Positions 3,932 through 5,373 of a DNA stretch of 5,373 bases are shown piece by piece. The notes under the pieces were generated by a model. That model did not search any database. It had not been told where the DNA came from and worked only from the letters and a program-made list of their open reading frames with translations. The stretch spans positions 1 through 5,373 of the forward strand of contig SCQZ01000374.1 in the NCBI GenBank assembly GCA_004299665.1, written 5' to 3'. How positions within the stretch are numbered: the first letter of the stretch is position 1; each line of letters begins with the position of its first letter. The translations under genes and the position numbers were made by a program. The DNA is from Jatrophihabitans sp. (GTDB lineage Bacteria; Actinomycetota; Actinomycetes; Mycobacteriales; Jatrophihabitantaceae).

Positions 3932-5373
3932 CCGCCGGCGTGCCGCGGCGTGCCGACCGGCCCGCCGCCCGAAGAAGGAGCCCTCCCCCAACTGCGTGCC
4001 GCTGGAGTAGCCCTTGCCGTCCTGCACGATGTTGACGGCGCACGCCCCGGCAGCGTAGAGCCCGGGAACGGCTGAGAGGTCCGCGCGCAGCACCCGGCCG
4101 TCGAGGTCCACGCGCAGGCCCCCGAGCGTGAACCCCGCGTACAGCGCCGTGCCGAGCGACATGTCGAACGCGCCCCACGGGCCCGTGTCCTGCGGCGCCA
4201 GGAACTCCGGTGCCTTGTGGAAGTCGGGGTCCTCACCGCGCCGCGCGTTCTCGTTGTACCGCTCCAGCGTGGCGGACAGCCGGCCCGGCGCGATGCCGAG
4301 CGCCGCCTCCATCTCGGCCACGGTCTCCCAGCCGTCGATCAGGGGCGCCAGCGGGAACGCCGGCTTGTCCATGTGGGCGCTGTCCACGACCAGGTACGCG
4401 CGGCGCTCGGGCTGCTCCATGACGAACGCCGAGGTGCGGGCGTGGTACGAGTCCTCCGCGACGAACCGGGCGCCGTCCCGGTTCACGATCACGCCGGTCA
4501 GCAGCACCGACGGCGGGTACACCGGCGCCGTGATGAAGGCCTGGTCCATGCACGCCGTCGCGCCGCCGGCCGACTCCCCCAACATGATCCCCAGGCCGTC
4601 GTCGTAGGTGTTGCCGAGCGCCATCGTGTGATCGGCCAGCTGCGGGACGTGCTCGGCCACCATCTGCGGGTTCATCACGAATCCGCCGGCGGCGATGATC
4701 ACCGAGGTCGCGCGGACCGCGCCGCCGTCCTCGAAGTGCCGCCAGGTCGCGCCGCACACGGCGCCCGCGTCGTCGGTCACCAGGGCCGTCGCCCCGGTCT
4801 CGTAACGGACCTCGACGCCGAGTTCGGCGGCTCGCTTCACGAGCAGGTCGATGACGAGCTTGGCCCCCTGGGTGTCCCCGGGGACGGGCACCTTGTGTCC
4901 GCGTGGCGCGGGGACGGCGCGTTCACGGAACGGCCAGACCTTCTCGTTGCCCGAGTACATCAGCCCCTCGGTCCCCGGTTGGATCACCGCCTTGTCCGGG
5001 TAGTAGCTGCGCTCGAAGGCGAACCCGAGACCCTCGAGCCAGTTCAGGTGCTCCGGCCCGCCCTCGCTGTACGCGCGGATCTTCTCCGGATCCGGTTCCG
5101 GGGACACCATGGTCAGGTACGCCGCCATCTCGCGCGGGCTGTCGTCGTGACCGGTGGCGCGCTGGACGGCCGTCCCGCCGCCGAGATAGAAGTGCCCGCC
5201 GGCGAAGTTCGAGGTGCCCCCCGCGGCCGCCGCGCGCTCCAGGACCAGCACCCGCGCGCCGGACGCCGCCGCCTCGACGGCCGCGCACCCTCCAGCTATC
5301 CCGAAGCCGATGACCAGGACGTCCACCGACTCGCAGTCGGCAGGCAGCGAACTGCGCGGGACGGGGGCGGGGG
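3929..5373 (-). CDS. FAD-dependent oxidoreductase, FAD_binding_2 / fumarate reductase-KstD-like flavoprotein (5' end beyond window)
   Basis: The frame stays open past a GTG at 5326 to the window edge, reading ...SLPADCESVDVLVIGFG, so the true start is probably outside; 480 residues are visible. Counting from that GTG: GFGIAG (7-12) is the Rossmann GxGxxG; LERAAAAGGTSN (29-40) includes Glu30 for the FAD ribose and the GGT-S contact typical of fumarate reductase, urocanate reductase and 3-ketosteroid dehydrogenase flavoproteins; IIAAGGFVMN (210-219) is the second FAD-contact strand; VNRDGARFVAED (281-292); PGLYAAGACAV (421-431) with GYSSGTQLGEGSFFGRRAG (439-457) is the C-terminal FAD-closing motif. 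These enzymes transfer hydride to or from an activated C-C bond. No signal peptide is visible. The usual fumarate-reductase 'GG.HG' stretch is replaced by AVNIVQDGKGYSSG, so a succinate/fumarate role is unlikely; the substrate is unknown. It faces the lyase operon and is not co-transcribed with it. Confidence 0.85.
   Translation of the reverse strand, partial: PAPVPRSSLPADCESVDVLVIGFGIAGGCAAVEAAASGARVLVLERAAAAGGTSNFAGGHFYLGGGTAVQRATGHDDSPREMAAYLTMVSPEPDPEKIRAYSEGGPEHLNWLEGLGFAFERSYYPDKAVIQPGTEGLMYSGNEKVWPFRERAVPAPRGHKVPVPGDTQGAKLVIDLLVKRAAELGVEVRYETGATALVTDDAGAVCGATWRHFEDGGAVRATSVIIAAGGFVMNPQMVAEHVPQLADHTMALGNTYDDGLGIMLGESAGGATACMDQAFITAPVYPPSVLLTGVIVNRDGARFVAEDSYHARTSAFVMEQPERRAYLVVDSAHMDKPAFPLAPLIDGWETVAEMEAALGIAPGRLSATLERYNENARRGEDPDFHKAPEFLAPQDTGPWGAFDMSLGTALYAGFTLGGLRVDLDGRVLRADLSAVPGLYAAGACAVNIVQDGKGYSSGTQLGEGSFFGRRAGRHAAARRR

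Noticed and set aside
5324..5326. GTG 5326 as the true start of the flavoprotein
   Set aside because: The frame continues upstream to the edge with a plausible extension (SLPADCESVDVLV), and this family normally has a short leader before the GxGxxG strand. The start cannot be decided within the window.
1..5373. CRISPR array, transposase, integrase, toxin-antitoxin or defence genes
   Set aside because: No regularly spaced repeats and no recognisable catalytic motifs of these families were seen on either strand.

Overview
The window is very GC-rich and uses G/C at almost every third codon position. Its gene families and tightly coupled start/stop overlaps point to a high-GC actinomycete (Streptomyces, Actinomadura, Amycolatopsis or similar). 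This is inferred from composition and protein style; no taxonomic marker beyond one tRNA is present.

Left part (1-1634): phage-derived material. The window opens inside the 3' end of a tail tape measure protein gene, followed with a 4-nt overlap by a small unknown gene. No tail-tip, lysis or integrase gene follows; the strand ends at a strong hairpin (896-936). Two small genes then run leftward from about 1634 to 952, again with a 4-nt overlap: a 95-aa unknown protein and a 132-aa Cys/His-rich protein resembling DUF6907-type actinomycete proteins.

Middle (1635-1946): a tRNA-Val(CAC) gene on the minus strand, with a short spacer on each side. The left spacer holds an 11-bp-period direct repeat ahead of the small-gene operon. 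The right spacer holds a plausible -10 box for the tRNA and a perfect 7-7-7 inverted repeat. The 3' end of the tRNA faces the phage-like side, which is the geometry expected of a prophage or integrative element inserted at a tRNA 3' end. The second element end lies outside the window, so this cannot be proven here.

Right part (1947-5373): chromosomal-type metabolism. Two tandem, overlapping genes encode paralogous HpcH/HpaI-type (CitE-like) CoA-ester enzymes. The first (348 aa) resembles malyl-CoA/beta-methylmalyl-CoA lyases. The second (300 aa) resembles the shorter CitE/(3S)-malyl-CoA thioesterase group and carries a Glu where the lyases have a catalytic lid Asp. Together they could interconvert acetyl-CoA or propionyl-CoA plus glyoxylate with malyl- or methylmalyl-CoA and release the free acid. 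Facing them is a flavoprotein of the FAD_binding_2 (fumarate reductase / 3-ketosteroid dehydrogenase-like) family, cut by the right edge. The two convergent units are separated by only 36 bp, and one hairpin containing both stop codons fills that gap.

I found no CRISPR array, transposase, integrase or toxin-antitoxin pair. The most interesting items are the lyase/thioesterase-like pair, the tRNA/phage junction, and the terminator built from the two convergent stop codons.
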